Positions 1 to 8,320 are shown, numbered from the stretch's first letter. The stretch: DNA of 64,000 nucleotides from Rhodospirillaceae bacterium (GCA_018649725.1 JABIHH010000078.1:1-64000), one strand, 5' to 3'. The notes: a model not told the origin generated them from the letters alone. A program made the numbers and translations.

Positions 1-2
1 AC

Positions 3-848
3 GGTATCGACAGAATCTTTGGTCTCTCCGGTGACGACATAACGGTCGATCTCGCCGCCAGCAATGTTGAATATGCCAGCGGCAATACCGGTAATGATAC
101 TTTTGATGCTTCCGGCGTCAGCGCCGCTGTCTCACTCTACGGCAAAGATGGCAACGACGTTTTAACCGGCGGCGATGGCAATGACCGGCTTTACGGCAAT
201 GCGGGTGCCGATGAACTCCGCGGCGGTGCGGGTAATGACAGCCTCTACATCGACGGCGACGACACCGTCAATGATGGTGGTGACGGTATCGACAGAATCT
301 TTGTTCTCTCCGGTGACGACATAACGGTCGATCTCGCCGCCAGCAATGTTGAATATGCCAGCGGCAATACCGGTAATGATACTTTTGATGCCTCGAATGT
401 GAGCGCCAACGTCTCGCTTTATGGTAAAGATGGCAATGATGTTTTGACCGGTGGCAGCGGCAATGACCGGCTTTACGGCAATGCGGGTGCCGATGAACTC
501 CGCGGCGGTGCGGGTAATGACAGTCTCTATATCGATGGCGATGATACCGTCATTGATGGCGGTGATGGTATCGACAGAGTTTTCGTTCTCTCCAGCGATA
601 ATACAACGATCGACCTCGCGGCAAGCAATGTTGAATACGCCAAAGGCAATGCCGGAGCAGACGTGTTCGATGCATCCGGCGTCACAGCGAATGTCTCGCT
701 ATATGGCCAGGGCGGAAATGATACGCTGACCACCTCCAGCGGCGCCGATCGTCTGTATGGCAATGACGGCAATGATATTTTAAGCGCCGGCGCTGGTAAT
801 GACCGTCTCTATGCCGGCCAGGGCGATGACACGCTCTCTGGTGGCGAT
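3..848 (+). repeat. three tandem 282-bp units inside the RTX gene
   Basis: The marker GGTATCGACAGA recurs at 3, 285 and 567, giving an exact 282-bp (94-codon) period. Units 1 (3-284) and 2 (285-566) are nearly identical at DNA level; unit 3 (567-848) is more diverged. More units may lie upstream of the window. In-frame copy number could change by recombination. Confidence 0.85.
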
Positions 849-1106
849 GGTACGGATATCTTTTATTTCTATGAAGAGACCGGCAACAATACCATCACCG
901 ATTACAAAGCTTTTGAAAAATTGATTTTCACCGGCAGTAATTTCAATTCTGACGACCTAAGCGTTACCCAAAATGGCAACGACGCGGTCCTAACATTTAA
1001 TAATGTCGAAGATTTCGAGCTCACTGTTGAAAATGTCGACGCAACGGACTTCGATGCCGCGCAAGGGTCCAGCAATCTGACCATCGACTTCAACACAGTC
1101 GTATAA
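3..1106 (+). CDS. RTX-type calcium-binding repeat protein, 3' part only
   Basis: The reading frame is open from the first bases of the window to a TAA at 1104-1106, so the gene starts upstream and only its last 367 codons are visible. It is rich in Gly, Asp and Asn and contains RTX nonapeptides of the GGxGxDxLx kind (for example GGAGNDSLY, GNDRLYG), which in this family bind calcium after type I secretion. It ends in a non-repeated tail of about 85 residues with ITDYKAFEKLIF, like the C-terminal secretion regions of RTX proteins. The visible part is built from a 94-residue unit present three times. Likely secreted or cell-surface; no catalytic domain is visible here. The calcium-repeat assignment is firm, the biological role unknown. 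It converges on the GTPase gene at 1114 with a 7-bp gap. Confidence 0.85.
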   Translation, partial: GIDRIFGLSGDDITVDLAASNVEYASGNTGNDTFDASGVSAAVSLYGKDGNDVLTGGDGNDRLYGNAGADELRGGAGNDSLYIDGDDTVNDGGDGIDRIFVLSGDDITVDLAASNVEYASGNTGNDTFDASNVSANVSLYGKDGNDVLTGGSGNDRLYGNAGADELRGGAGNDSLYIDGDDTVIDGGDGIDRVFVLSSDNTTIDLAASNVEYAKGNAGADVFDASGVTANVSLYGQGGNDTLTTSSGADRLYGNDGNDILSAGAGNDRLYAGQGDDTLSGGDGTDIFYFYEETGNNTITDYKAFEKLIFTGSNFNSDDLSVTQNGNDAVLTFNNVEDFELTVENVDATDFDAAQGSSNLTIDFNTVV

Positions 1107-1113
1107 CAGCTCG

Positions 1114-2133
1114 CTATTTCAAAATTGAGATCAGCGCATTCTCAATTTCATCCCAATCAACTTTCTCGCCCTCTGGCAAAATAATTTCGAGGCGGGAGTC
1201 GCGGCGGTAGGCGATCGGGGTGATGGTGATTTCGCTACGCGCTCGATCGAGCAAAATCCAATCAGTTCCAATGCGAAACACACCTTTGAGGCGTTCAACC
1301 TTCTCCAACCCGCTGGGGCCGGGTGGGCCGAGATAATCAACTAGGCCATCTTGATCAAAAATATCCTCAGATGAAAATATCCAGCCGCAGGCTTGATAAC
1401 CCACGCCGGTGTTCTCTGCCCGTACCGGCTTACCGGCTTCGGCGGCACCAATTTCAGCAGGGGGTGTCGCAGGCGCATGATCGTGCAATCCGGGGAATAA
1501 CGGCACCCGCACGTCGGATGATTTAAGGTCTAACAAACTTAAATCAATATCTCCCATAGCCGCCTCGGCAATCTCAAGCTTGGGCGGAAACAGTGCGCCT
1601 GCCCATTCGCGGTAACGCACAAGATCATCGGCACTCGCAAGATCCGCTTTGCTCGCAATCAAGACATCAGCGAGATGGACCTGATCACGAAACACCTCCA
1701 CCTCTTCAATGCGCGGATCACCAACAAAACGTGGATCGATGAAACAAATAACGGCTCCCACATCAACCACGCCTTTGAGATCATCTTTTCTAAGCTCATC
1801 CAATATGCCTGCAGGATGACCGAGCCCGGTTGGTTCAATCAGCAGACGGTCGGGCTTGGCGCGACGCAAGATCTCGGTGATTGCCACCCGCATCGGCACA
1901 TTCATGGTGCAGCACATGCAGCCACCGGGAATTTCCCGGATGGTGACAGCGTCCTCGGGTCCCGCTTCTAAGGCTGCCTGATCGACCGCGATCTCGCCAA
2001 ATTCATTGACCAAAATCGCCCAGCTCTCACCATCCGGCTTACGTGAAAGCAGCGAGCGAATGGCGGTCGTCTTACCGACGCCAAAAAAGCCAGTGAATAG
2101 GGTTGTTGGAACATTTGAAATCGTCACGGGCAA
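1114..2133 (-). CDS. CobW-like G3E GTPase (COG0523), putative metallochaperone
   Basis: A 339-residue GTPase of the G3E/CobW family. The P-loop GFFGVGKTT lies at about residues 15-23, the metal-binding CxCC motif as GGCMCC at 70-75, followed by the switch ILIEPTGLGHP type motif and the guanine-specificity SKAD. The C-terminal half holds a CobW_C-like domain (GVFRIGTDWILLDR). The family hydrolyses GTP and delivers Zn, Co or Ni to client proteins. A second, more typical CobW is encoded at 23073-24107, so this one may serve a different metal or client. It is transcribed away from the threonine-phosphate decarboxylase gene, with a 97-bp divergent spacer. The family is certain; the metal is not. 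Confidence 0.8.
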   Translation of the reverse strand: MPVTISNVPTTLFTGFFGVGKTTAIRSLLSRKPDGESWAILVNEFGEIAVDQAALEAGPEDAVTIREIPGGCMCCTMNVPMRVAITEILRRAKPDRLLIEPTGLGHPAGILDELRKDDLKGVVDVGAVICFIDPRFVGDPRIEEVEVFRDQVHLADVLIASKADLASADDLVRYREWAGALFPPKLEIAEAAMGDIDLSLLDLKSSDVRVPLFPGLHDHAPATPPAEIGAAEAGKPVRAENTGVGYQACGWIFSSEDIFDQDGLVDYLGPPGPSGLEKVERLKGVFRIGTDWILLDRARSEITITPIAYRRDSRLEIILPEGEKVDWDEIENALISILK

Positions 2134-2230
2134 CTCATTTGATTAAAGAAATTCTCATCACCGCCCCTCTTAACATAGAATTTGCCAAACGTCTGCTGTC
2201 CGTTCAGGGATAGACTTGCTATGATGGGCT

Positions 2231-3253
2231 ATGTTTGATGATCAAAATAACAGAGGCCAGGTTAAACCTCTCCATGGCGGCAATTTAACAGCAGCAGCAG
2301 AGACGTTTGGCACGCCAAAAGACGGCTGGATCGATCTTTCGACGGGTATCAATGCGGCCTGCTATCCCAATACTGATATCACGGAGAACGCTTTACGTAT
2401 GTTACCGACGCCGGGTGAGGTTGAGCATCTGTTGCACGCCGCCCGACATTTCTATCGCGTCCCACCCGGCCCTCACATTATTGCCGCCCCTGGCACGCAA
2501 TCGGTATTGCAGAATTTACCTTTGCTGTATCCGGGACGGAGGGTCGTCATCCTGTCGCCGACCTATAGCGAACACCGCCACACCTGGGAACAGGCCGGCA
2601 ATGACGTTGTTGCCTACACCGCCTTCGATGAACTCGCTGCAAGTGACATCGCGGTTCTGGTTAATCCCAACAATCCCGATGGGCGCCGGTACCAGCCAGA
2701 TGAACTTCTCAAGCTCGCGGAGACGGTCGAATTGCTGATTATCGATGAAGCCTTTTGTGATGGCTCGCCAGATTTAAGCATTGTGCCGCATTTGGGCGGT
2801 GGCAACATCTTGGTCCTGCGCTCGCTCGGTAAATTTTTTGGGCTCGCTGGATTGAGGCTCGGCTTTGTGATCGGTGCGCCAGAGATAACGCAGGCACTCG
2901 AAGAACGCCTGGGCCCGTGGGCTGTCTCCGGCCCGGCGATTGAAATTGGTGGACGTGCTCTTTCAGATCAGGCTTGGATTGCTGACATGCAGGAGACACT
3001 TACTGATCAGAGCGCGCGGCTTAATAAATTGCTGCAATCCCACTCCCTCTCGATTGTCGGTGGCACGGAATTATTCACGCTCGTTGAAACCGATAAAGCT
3101 TTGAATATTTACAATGCCCTTGGAAAAGCGGGTATTTTGGTACGGCGGTTTGAGGATCAGCCCCACTGGCTGAGGATTGGCCTGGCCGGTGCTGAAAATG
3201 AATGGCAGCGCTTAGCAGCGGCGTTAAACGCTATCGATAACATGGGCGAATGA
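2231..3253 (+). CDS. cobC: L-threonine-O-3-phosphate decarboxylase (CobC in aerobic naming, CobD in Salmonella naming)
   Basis: A 340-residue PLP-dependent class I/II aminotransferase-fold enzyme that makes (R)-1-amino-2-propanol phosphate, the linker between the corrin ring and the nucleotide loop. The N-terminal LHGGNL and DLSTGIN motifs are typical of this decarboxylase; VNPNNPDG and IIDEAF bind PLP, and the Schiff-base lysine is K201 in SLGKFFGLAGLRLGF. Length is usual for the family. Its 3' end overlaps the convergent cobB gene by 30 bp. It is monocistronic on the plus strand but embedded among B12 genes, which supports this function over histidinol-phosphate aminotransferase. Confidence 0.88.
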   Translation: MFDDQNNRGQVKPLHGGNLTAAAETFGTPKDGWIDLSTGINAACYPNTDITENALRMLPTPGEVEHLLHAARHFYRVPPGPHIIAAPGTQSVLQNLPLLYPGRRVVILSPTYSEHRHTWEQAGNDVVAYTAFDELAASDIAVLVNPNNPDGRRYQPDELLKLAETVELLIIDEAFCDGSPDLSIVPHLGGGNILVLRSLGKFFGLAGLRLGFVIGAPEITQALEERLGPWAVSGPAIEIGGRALSDQAWIADMQETLTDQSARLNKLLQSHSLSIVGGTELFTLVETDKALNIYNALGKAGILVRRFEDQPHWLRIGLAGAENEWQRLAAALNAIDNMGE

Positions 3254-4558
3254 GCCCATCACTGTACCCTGGCGACATCCCATTTCGGACAAATCTCCAC
3301 CCCTGGCATCCATGGCCCGGAACAAGCTTGATGCAGGACCGGTCGCACTGACATCGCAATAATGAAACTCATGACCTTTGAGTTTAGTCCCGGCAATCCC
3401 TAACGCGCTGTCCTCTACGAGTTCAAGCTGGCGATAACCCAGATGAAGCTTCGGCGTCTCGAAAGAGGATTTTATGGGCAGCAATCCGAGCATATCATGG
3501 CTTTGACCGTTTCGGTCGGTTAGGCTTTCACCCAACACCATAAAGCCGCCGCATTCACCATAGATCACCGCACCTTTCGCCACTGCCATTTTCATCGCTT
3601 CCCGGAAGCTTTCATTGGCAGCTATTGCGGCGCCATAAAGCTCAGGATAGCCACCCGGGAGGTAGACGCTGTCGGCCAGAAAATCTGGTGCTTCTCCAGC
3701 AAGCGGTGAGAAATAGCTGATCTCGGTGTCCGCTGCCCGCCAGCCATCCAGCAGATGTTCATAACAAAAGGCAAACGCATCATCGCGGGCAATGGCGGTA
3801 TGTTGGCCAAGCGGCGGGAGTGCGGGCTTTTCATCTAAAGTGAGGACGAGCTTAGGGCGCTCGGCGATTTTTTGGAGCATTTCAAGATCAACGTGACTGG
3901 CGATGATCTTCGCCGCCTCATCCAGCCATTGATCCAGCTTTGGCATTTCCTTGGCCTGGACCAAGCCCAAATGACGGCTTGGCAAATCAAGTCCGGCATG
4001 GCGCGGCACGCAGCCGAGACACGGTAAATTCGTTGTCGCCAAAGCTTCCCGCAGGATTATTTCATGGCCGGGCCCGCCGATGCGATTAAAAATTACCCCG
4101 GCAATGTCGATGTCATCCCGGTGGCGGGCAAAGCCTTCAACCAAAGCGGCGACCGATGCGCCTTGCGCCTTGGCGTCGACCACCAGGATCACGGGCCAGC
4201 TCAGCCATTTCGCCGCATCTGCTGTTGAGCCATTATTTTGGATATTGCCGGTCGTCGCGCCATCAAACAGGCCCATCACGCCTTCGGTGACCACCAGATC
4301 ACTTTGCTCGACCGCACGCACCCGCTGGCGCATCAAGGTATCTTCCCGCATGGCCCAGAAATCCAAATTGCGGCACAGCTCGCCAGAGGCGGCGCTGTGG
4401 TACGCCGGGTCAATAAAGTCGGGACCAATTTTGAATGAAGCGACATTGACGCCCGCATTTTTGAGCGCGCGCAGGAGACTTAGTGTGACAACCGTTTTAC
4501 CGCTGCCGGAGGCCGGTGCGGCGATGACCAATCCTGAGGCGATTTGCTCACTCACCAC
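3224..4558 (-). CDS. cobB: cobyrinic acid a,c-diamide synthase
   Basis: A 444-residue amidotransferase that amidates the a and c carboxylates of cobyrinate (CbiA) or hydrogenobyrinate (CobB), using glutamine and ATP. The N-terminal dethiobiotin-synthetase-like domain starts with the P-loop APASGSGKT (residues 14-22) and contains DFIDPAYH. The C-terminal class I glutamine amidotransferase domain has the nucleophile Cys in YGECGGFMVLG and the partner His near HEFHYCD. It lies directly downstream of cobA, overlapping it by 11 bp, so the two are probably translated as a pair. The substrate (with or without cobalt) depends on which route the cell uses and cannot be read from this gene. Confidence 0.92.
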   Translation of the reverse strand: MVSEQIASGLVIAAPASGSGKTVVTLSLLRALKNAGVNVASFKIGPDFIDPAYHSAASGELCRNLDFWAMREDTLMRQRVRAVEQSDLVVTEGVMGLFDGATTGNIQNNGSTADAAKWLSWPVILVVDAKAQGASVAALVEGFARHRDDIDIAGVIFNRIGGPGHEIILREALATTNLPCLGCVPRHAGLDLPSRHLGLVQAKEMPKLDQWLDEAAKIIASHVDLEMLQKIAERPKLVLTLDEKPALPPLGQHTAIARDDAFAFCYEHLLDGWRAADTEISYFSPLAGEAPDFLADSVYLPGGYPELYGAAIAANESFREAMKMAVAKGAVIYGECGGFMVLGESLTDRNGQSHDMLGLLPIKSSFETPKLHLGYRQLELVEDSALGIAGTKLKGHEFHYCDVSATGPASSLFRAMDARGGDLSEMGCRQGTVMGSFAHVIDSV

Positions 4559-5330
4559 CGAGCCAATCTAGCTGGTCGCGCAAGTTGACGATATCGCCAA
4601 CCACAATCAAGGCCGGTGGCACCAAATCGGAAGCCGCAACATCGGCTGCGCAATTCTCCAAGGTCGAGACCAAAACTTTCTGGTCCGGTGTGGTCGCCTT
4701 CGAAATTACAGCGACAGGCTCTGTGCCGGGCCGACCGGCGTCTCGCAATTGATCGGCGATGTTGCCGATATGGGCCATGCCCATAAAAAAGATCAAGGCT
4801 GGCGAGCCGTTGGCCAGCGCCTGCCAGTCAATATCATCCGGCACAATACCGCCTGCCGTATGACCCGTTATGAATGTCACCGCTGTATTGGTGCCCCTCG
4901 TCGTCATCGGAATGCCAGCATAAGCCAGTCCACCGACACCGGCTGTTATACCGGGCACAATCCGAAACCGAATATTTTCTTCTGCCAGGCGCAGGCATTC
5001 CTCAGCGCCCCGGCCAAAGACAAACGGGTCACCGCCTTTGAGCCTGAGCACGCGTTTGTTTTCCTGCGCCAGCTCAACCAGCCGGTCAGTAATATCCGTT
5101 TGCTTGGCAGAGGGTTTACCGCCGCGTTTTCCGGCATATTCCAGCTCGGCATTTTCGCGGGCAAAATCAAGGATGCCGTCTCCCACCAAGGCGTCATAGA
5201 CAATGACATCCGCATTTTGAATGCCATGGAGCGCCAGCAGTGATAACAGACCTGGATCACCCGGCCCGGCGCCAACCACCCAAACAGTGCCCGGCTCGAA
5301 GGCGGGCAGATCAATTGATATATTTTTCAT
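4548..5330 (-). CDS. cobA: uroporphyrinogen-III C-methyltransferase (SUMT)
   Basis: Uses two S-adenosylmethionine to methylate uroporphyrinogen III at C2 and C7, giving precorrin-2, the branch point to sirohaem and B12. Motifs of the tetrapyrrole methylase fold are clear: VGAGPGDPGLLSL at the N-terminus, KGGDPFVFGRGAEE, and VPGITAG. I chose the ATG at 5328-5330 (protein MKNISIDL..., 260 residues), because the frame upstream to 5402 would overlap the divergent cbiD start and does not resemble the family. It has no CysG-type dehydrogenase/ferrochelatase domain, so precorrin-2 oxidation must be encoded elsewhere. First gene of a cobA-cobB operon. Confidence 0.92.
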   Translation of the reverse strand: MKNISIDLPAFEPGTVWVVGAGPGDPGLLSLLALHGIQNADVIVYDALVGDGILDFARENAELEYAGKRGGKPSAKQTDITDRLVELAQENKRVLRLKGGDPFVFGRGAEECLRLAEENIRFRIVPGITAGVGGLAYAGIPMTTRGTNTAVTFITGHTAGGIVPDDIDWQALANGSPALIFFMGMAHIGNIADQLRDAGRPGTEPVAVISKATTPDQKVLVSTLENCAADVAASDLVPPALIVVGDIVNLRDQLDWLGGE

Positions 5331-5385
5331 AGTTTCACTATTTAGCAGACTGGAGCAGGAATGAAAAAGCCTATAAGTTGATTTA
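5331..5385. promoter_or_regulatory. short divergent control region between cobA and cbiD
   Basis: Fifty-five AT-rich bases separate the divergent starts of cobA (5330, minus) and cbiD (5386, plus), so both promoters must lie here or inside the neighbouring coding ends. No riboswitch-like conserved core is visible. Inference from gene arrangement only. Confidence 0.4.
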
Positions 5386-6486
5386 ATGTCAAATATCGAC
5401 AATAGCGAAACAGATGATGATCAACGAGTGCTTCGGCGGGGCTGGACCACTGGCGCCTGCGCCACAGCTGCCGCCAAAGCTGCCTATATAGGGCTGCTCA
5501 CCGGCGAAATTCCAAGCGAGATTGAGATTACTTTGCCCGGCGGTCAAAAGCCGGTTTTTGTGATTATTGATTCCAGTGATACCGGCATGGCCGCGGTGGA
5601 GAAAGATGCCGGCGATGATCCCGACATCACCCACGGCGCTACGATCCGAGCAACCGTCAGAAAAGCCGCAGAACTCACATTTAAAGCCGGGCCTGGCGTC
5701 GGTGCCATCACCAAACCAGGTTTACCGCTCGAAGTTGGCGAGCCTGCCATCAATCCCGGCCCGCGCAAAATGATCAAAGAGAACTTGCAGGAAGTGGCGG
5801 ATCAGCAGGGCGTCGAGTTGGCTGTTGAAGTGGAAATTTCTGTCGATAACGGCGAAGCTTTGGCAGAAAATACCTGGAACCCACGCCTCGGGATTTTGGG
5901 CGGGCTGTCGATATTGGGCACCACTGGGATTGTTATTCCCTATTCCTGCTCCGCCTGGATAGCCTCGATCCACCAAGGCATTGATGTTGCACGAGCGACG
6001 GGGCTCAGCCATGTCGCGGCCTGTACCGGCAAAACATCTGAGCAAGCCGCCACCCGGCGATACGGCTTTGAGCCGTCAGCGATACTCGATATGGGCGACT
6101 TTGCCGGCGGCACGCTTAAATATCTCCGCAGCCACCCGATCCCCAAGCTCACCATTGCCAGCGGTTTCGGCAAAATCTCCAAACTCGCCGCCGGGCATAT
6201 GGATCTGCATTCAAAGCGCTCGCAGGTTGAGCCAGCATTTCTGGCCAAGCTCGCCGCCGAGGACGGCGCGCCAGAGGACGTCTGCACCGAGATCGCCAAG
6301 GCTGAGAGCGCCGGAAATATTATGGCGATAGTGGAAGACAATGCCCTTACTCTTGGTGATCACGTAGCTAAAACAGCGCAAGCGATTGCTATCGGCGAGG
6401 TCAAAGAAAACGTCGATATCGAAGTGCTGGTCTATGATCGGCGCGGCAAGCAGATCGGCCATGCACCGTTTAAGGCTGAAATATGA
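5386..6486 (+). CDS. cbiD: cobalt-precorrin-5B C1-methyltransferase
   Basis: A 366-residue CbiD-family protein. The signature RRGWTTGACATAAAKAA near residues 18-34 matches the family's N-terminal motif; further conserved parts include NPGPRKMI and TGIVIPYS. CbiD methylates C1 in the oxygen-independent pathway and is therefore a marker of the cobalt-early route; it takes the place of CobF chemistry in aerobic organisms. The next gene, cobK, overlaps its stop by 4 bp (ATGA), so both are co-translated. The assignment is secure because CbiD has no close homologues of other function. Confidence 0.92.
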   Translation: MSNIDNSETDDDQRVLRRGWTTGACATAAAKAAYIGLLTGEIPSEIEITLPGGQKPVFVIIDSSDTGMAAVEKDAGDDPDITHGATIRATVRKAAELTFKAGPGVGAITKPGLPLEVGEPAINPGPRKMIKENLQEVADQQGVELAVEVEISVDNGEALAENTWNPRLGILGGLSILGTTGIVIPYSCSAWIASIHQGIDVARATGLSHVAACTGKTSEQAATRRYGFEPSAILDMGDFAGGTLKYLRSHPIPKLTIASGFGKISKLAAGHMDLHSKRSQVEPAFLAKLAAEDGAPEDVCTEIAKAESAGNIMAIVEDNALTLGDHVAKTAQAIAIGEVKENVDIEVLVYDRRGKQIGHAPFKAEI

Positions 6487-7217
6487 AACGGGTGCTGATC
6501 CTGGGCGGCACCAGTGATGCCCGTGCGCTGGCCAGCTCTGTCAGTGACCTGCCCAATTATGAAGTCATTTATTCGCTGGCGGGAAAAACACGCAAACCCG
6601 GCCTGCCCGCTTGCGAGGTTAGAACCGGTGGCTTTGGCGGTGCGGAGGGCTTGGCTGCCTATCTGGCGGAAGCAAGTATTGATCTGGTGGTTGATGCCAC
6701 CCACCCCTTCGCCCAGACCATGGCATCACATGCAGCAGACGCGTGCCTCGTAGCGAACACCGCCCGCGTCAAATTCTGCCGCCCGGCCTGGCCATCGGAT
6801 GAGCTGGGCTGGATTTCGGTGAAGACTTACCAAGAGGCGGCGGCGAAACTGAGCGCGCTTGGCGACCGGGTTTTTCTCTCAATCGGCACCAAAGACCTTG
6901 ATGCCTTTTCAGCCCTCGCCGACAAATGGTTCCTTATCCGCGCCGTCGAACAGCCTGCCCTCCCGATCCCGCTCATCAACCACGCCCTTCTGTTGGAGCG
7001 CGGCCCCTTCGATGCTGCCCACGACCGCACAATCATGGTGACTTACCAGATCGATGTCCTGGTCTCCAAAAACAGCGGCGGCACCCCCGTCGGCAAAATC
7101 CAAGCCGCCCATCACCTCAATATTCCCATTATTATGATTGAACAGCCGGGCATGCCGGCGGGTGATGTGGTGAGTTCTATTAACGACGTGGTAGGCTGGT
7201 TGGAAGCGCATTCATAA
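6483..7217 (+). CDS. cobK: precorrin-6A / cobalt-precorrin-6A reductase
   Basis: A 244-residue CobK/CbiJ-family NAD(P)H-dependent reductase of the corrin ring. It begins RVLILGGTSDARALA (dinucleotide-binding glycine-rich strand), and has VDATHPFAQ and FLSIGTKDL, all typical of the family. Its ATG overlaps the cbiD stop. In an anaerobic-type pathway it acts after CbiD on cobalt-precorrin-6A. The gene is followed by repeat-rich non-coding DNA containing the GIY-YIG element. Confidence 0.9.
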   Translation: MKRVLILGGTSDARALASSVSDLPNYEVIYSLAGKTRKPGLPACEVRTGGFGGAEGLAAYLAEASIDLVVDATHPFAQTMASHAADACLVANTARVKFCRPAWPSDELGWISVKTYQEAAAKLSALGDRVFLSIGTKDLDAFSALADKWFLIRAVEQPALPIPLINHALLLERGPFDAAHDRTIMVTYQIDVLVSKNSGGTPVGKIQAAHHLNIPIIMIEQPGMPAGDVVSSINDVVGWLEAHS

Positions 7218-7256
7218 GCACCCCCATCCTAACCAGCCCCCTTCCATATCCCCCCT

Positions 7257-7291
7257 CCGTCATGCGCGGACTTGATTCGCGTATCCATCTT
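7257..7291 (+). repeat. palindromic repeat, CTTGA-loop type, copy 1
   Basis: Begins CCGTCATGCGCGG, has CTTGA as loop and ends GTATCCATCTT. It is the inverted partner of the copy at 7591-7625 (3 mismatches over 35 nt) and runs to within one base of the stop codon of the GIY-YIG gene. Its central stem is imperfect in this copy. Confidence 0.8.
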
Positions 7292-7577
7292 AAAGAATGC
7301 TGTCATAAAGATCGGCCCATCTCGGATTAACCGAATGAACAAGTTCTATCTTCCAGGCACGCGACCAATGTTTAATCAGCTTTTCCCGTTGGATAGCCTG
7401 AGTAATAACGTCATGACGCTCTACGAAAACCAACTGCTTTAGACCGTACCGTTTGGTAAACCCATCAACCCGGCCTTCACGATGCTCCCAAATCCGTCGC
7501 GCCAGATCAGCCGTCACACCGACGTAAAGAGTGCCGCGTGGTTTGTTGGTCAAAATATAAACCCAGCCACCTTGCAT
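7290..7577 (-). CDS. small GIY-YIG domain protein
   Basis: A 95-residue single-domain GIY-YIG protein of the UPF0213/YhbQ type. The two halves of the signature are VYI at residues 6-8 and YVG at 18-20, followed by DLARRIWEHREG, which supplies the conserved Arg and Glu. The fold is that of metal-dependent DNA nucleases, but the cellular role of these short stand-alone proteins is not established. The gene is closely bracketed by two inverted copies of a palindromic repeat (7257-7291 and 7591-7625), with the stop codon touching one of them and the start codon 14 bp from the other. It has no functional link to the B12 genes around it and looks like an inserted unit. Confidence 0.8.
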   Translation of the reverse strand: MQGGWVYILTNKPRGTLYVGVTADLARRIWEHREGRVDGFTKRYGLKQLVFVERHDVITQAIQREKLIKHWSRAWKIELVHSVNPRWADLYDSIL

Positions 7578-7590
7578 TTAAAACTCCCTA

Positions 7591-7625
7591 AAGATGGATA
7601 CGCGGGTCAAGCCCGCGCATGACGG
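7591..7625 (-). repeat. palindromic repeat, CTTGA-loop type, copy 2
   Basis: Inverted relative to copies 1 and 3 and identical over 35 nt to copy 3 at 7722-7756 when reverse complemented. The core CGCGGG / CCCGCG forms a 6-bp stem around a 5-nt loop. It lies 14 bp upstream of the GIY-YIG start codon. Confidence 0.85.
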
Positions 7626-7721
7626 TCGTTTTTTTAATTGCTAGGATGGTTATGAAGGGTGCAGAGCGGGTTTTTTGCTGGTGATTAAAAAAATCTTTAA
7701 GCACCCCTCCCCACCCTCCTC

Positions 7722-7756
7722 CCGTCATGCGCGGGCTTGACCCGCGTATCCATCTT
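7722..7756 (+). repeat. palindromic repeat, CTTGA-loop type, copy 3
   Basis: Same orientation as copy 1; perfect stem CGCGGG-CTTGA-CCCGCG. Preceded from 7701 by a C-rich stretch starting GCACCCC, as is copy 1 from 7218; the same head motif appears in the long palindrome at 46053. The 7578-7904 gap otherwise shows no gene. Confidence 0.85.
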
Positions 7757-7904
7757 TGGAGGCACAGAGAGTGTTTTGAAGGGATTAGAGAAAATCTTTG
7801 GCTGAAATTCTATAATCATTTACACTTATTAGAACACGTACGGAAATGAGTTGGTTTCGGTATAGATATTTTTCTGGTGATATAAAAAAGAGTACTTTTT
7901 CAAA

Positions 7905-8156
7905 ATGAACAGCAGCAAGAAATCAAAGCAGTTATTTGAAAAATATGGGCTAAAAGGATGGGGTGTTTTTTTTCTTTCAGGTATTATTCTATTTGTATTT
8001 CACATAACAGGTTTAGCGCAATTATTGCGCCGCGACGGTGAATTTATTGGATTGGTGCTGGAAGTATTTTTATTGGTTATATTAGTCTTTTTATTTCCGA
8101 AATTATTCAATTATTTTTCAAAATTATATAATTCAATATTGAATAATCGTGGATAA
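7905..8156 (+). CDS. small hypothetical membrane protein
   Basis: An 83-residue frame in AT-rich DNA clearly poorer in GC than the neighbouring B12 genes. After a basic N-terminus (NSSKKSKQLFEKYG) it has two hydrophobic stretches, roughly residues 19-40 and 48-67, compatible with two membrane helices. No clear Shine-Dalgarno precedes the ATG and no family is recognised. It lies between two groups of palindromic repeats, so it may be recently acquired or may be a chance frame. Confidence 0.4.
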   Translation: MNSSKKSKQLFEKYGLKGWGVFFLSGIILFVFHITGLAQLLRRDGEFIGLVLEVFLLVILVFLFPKLFNYFSKLYNSILNNRG

Positions 8157-8256
8157 ACTTAAATTCCGTGCAAACAGAATCTATCGAATGATTCTATAGT
8201 CACTCCCATACCGAAAACACTGGTTTTCCGTTTACCCTTAAATGCCTCACCACAGA

Positions 8257-8284
8257 CTGGATTCTGGCCTTCGCCAGAATGACA
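8257..8284 (-). repeat. palindromic repeat, GAAGG-loop type
   Basis: On the minus strand reads GTCATTCTGG-CGAAGG-CCAGAATCCAG; the 7-bp stem is ATTCTGG/CCAGAAT. The same 27 nt recur at 53528. Forms an opposed pair with the element at 8321. Confidence 0.8.
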
Positions 8285-8320
8285 AGATTTGTGTATTCTG
8301 GGGACATATTCAAAAAACTC

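Noticed and set aside
451-729. 92-codon frame inside the RTX gene, other phase
   Set aside because: It is a shadow of the RTX repeats; the frame with GGxGxDxLx motifs is the real one.
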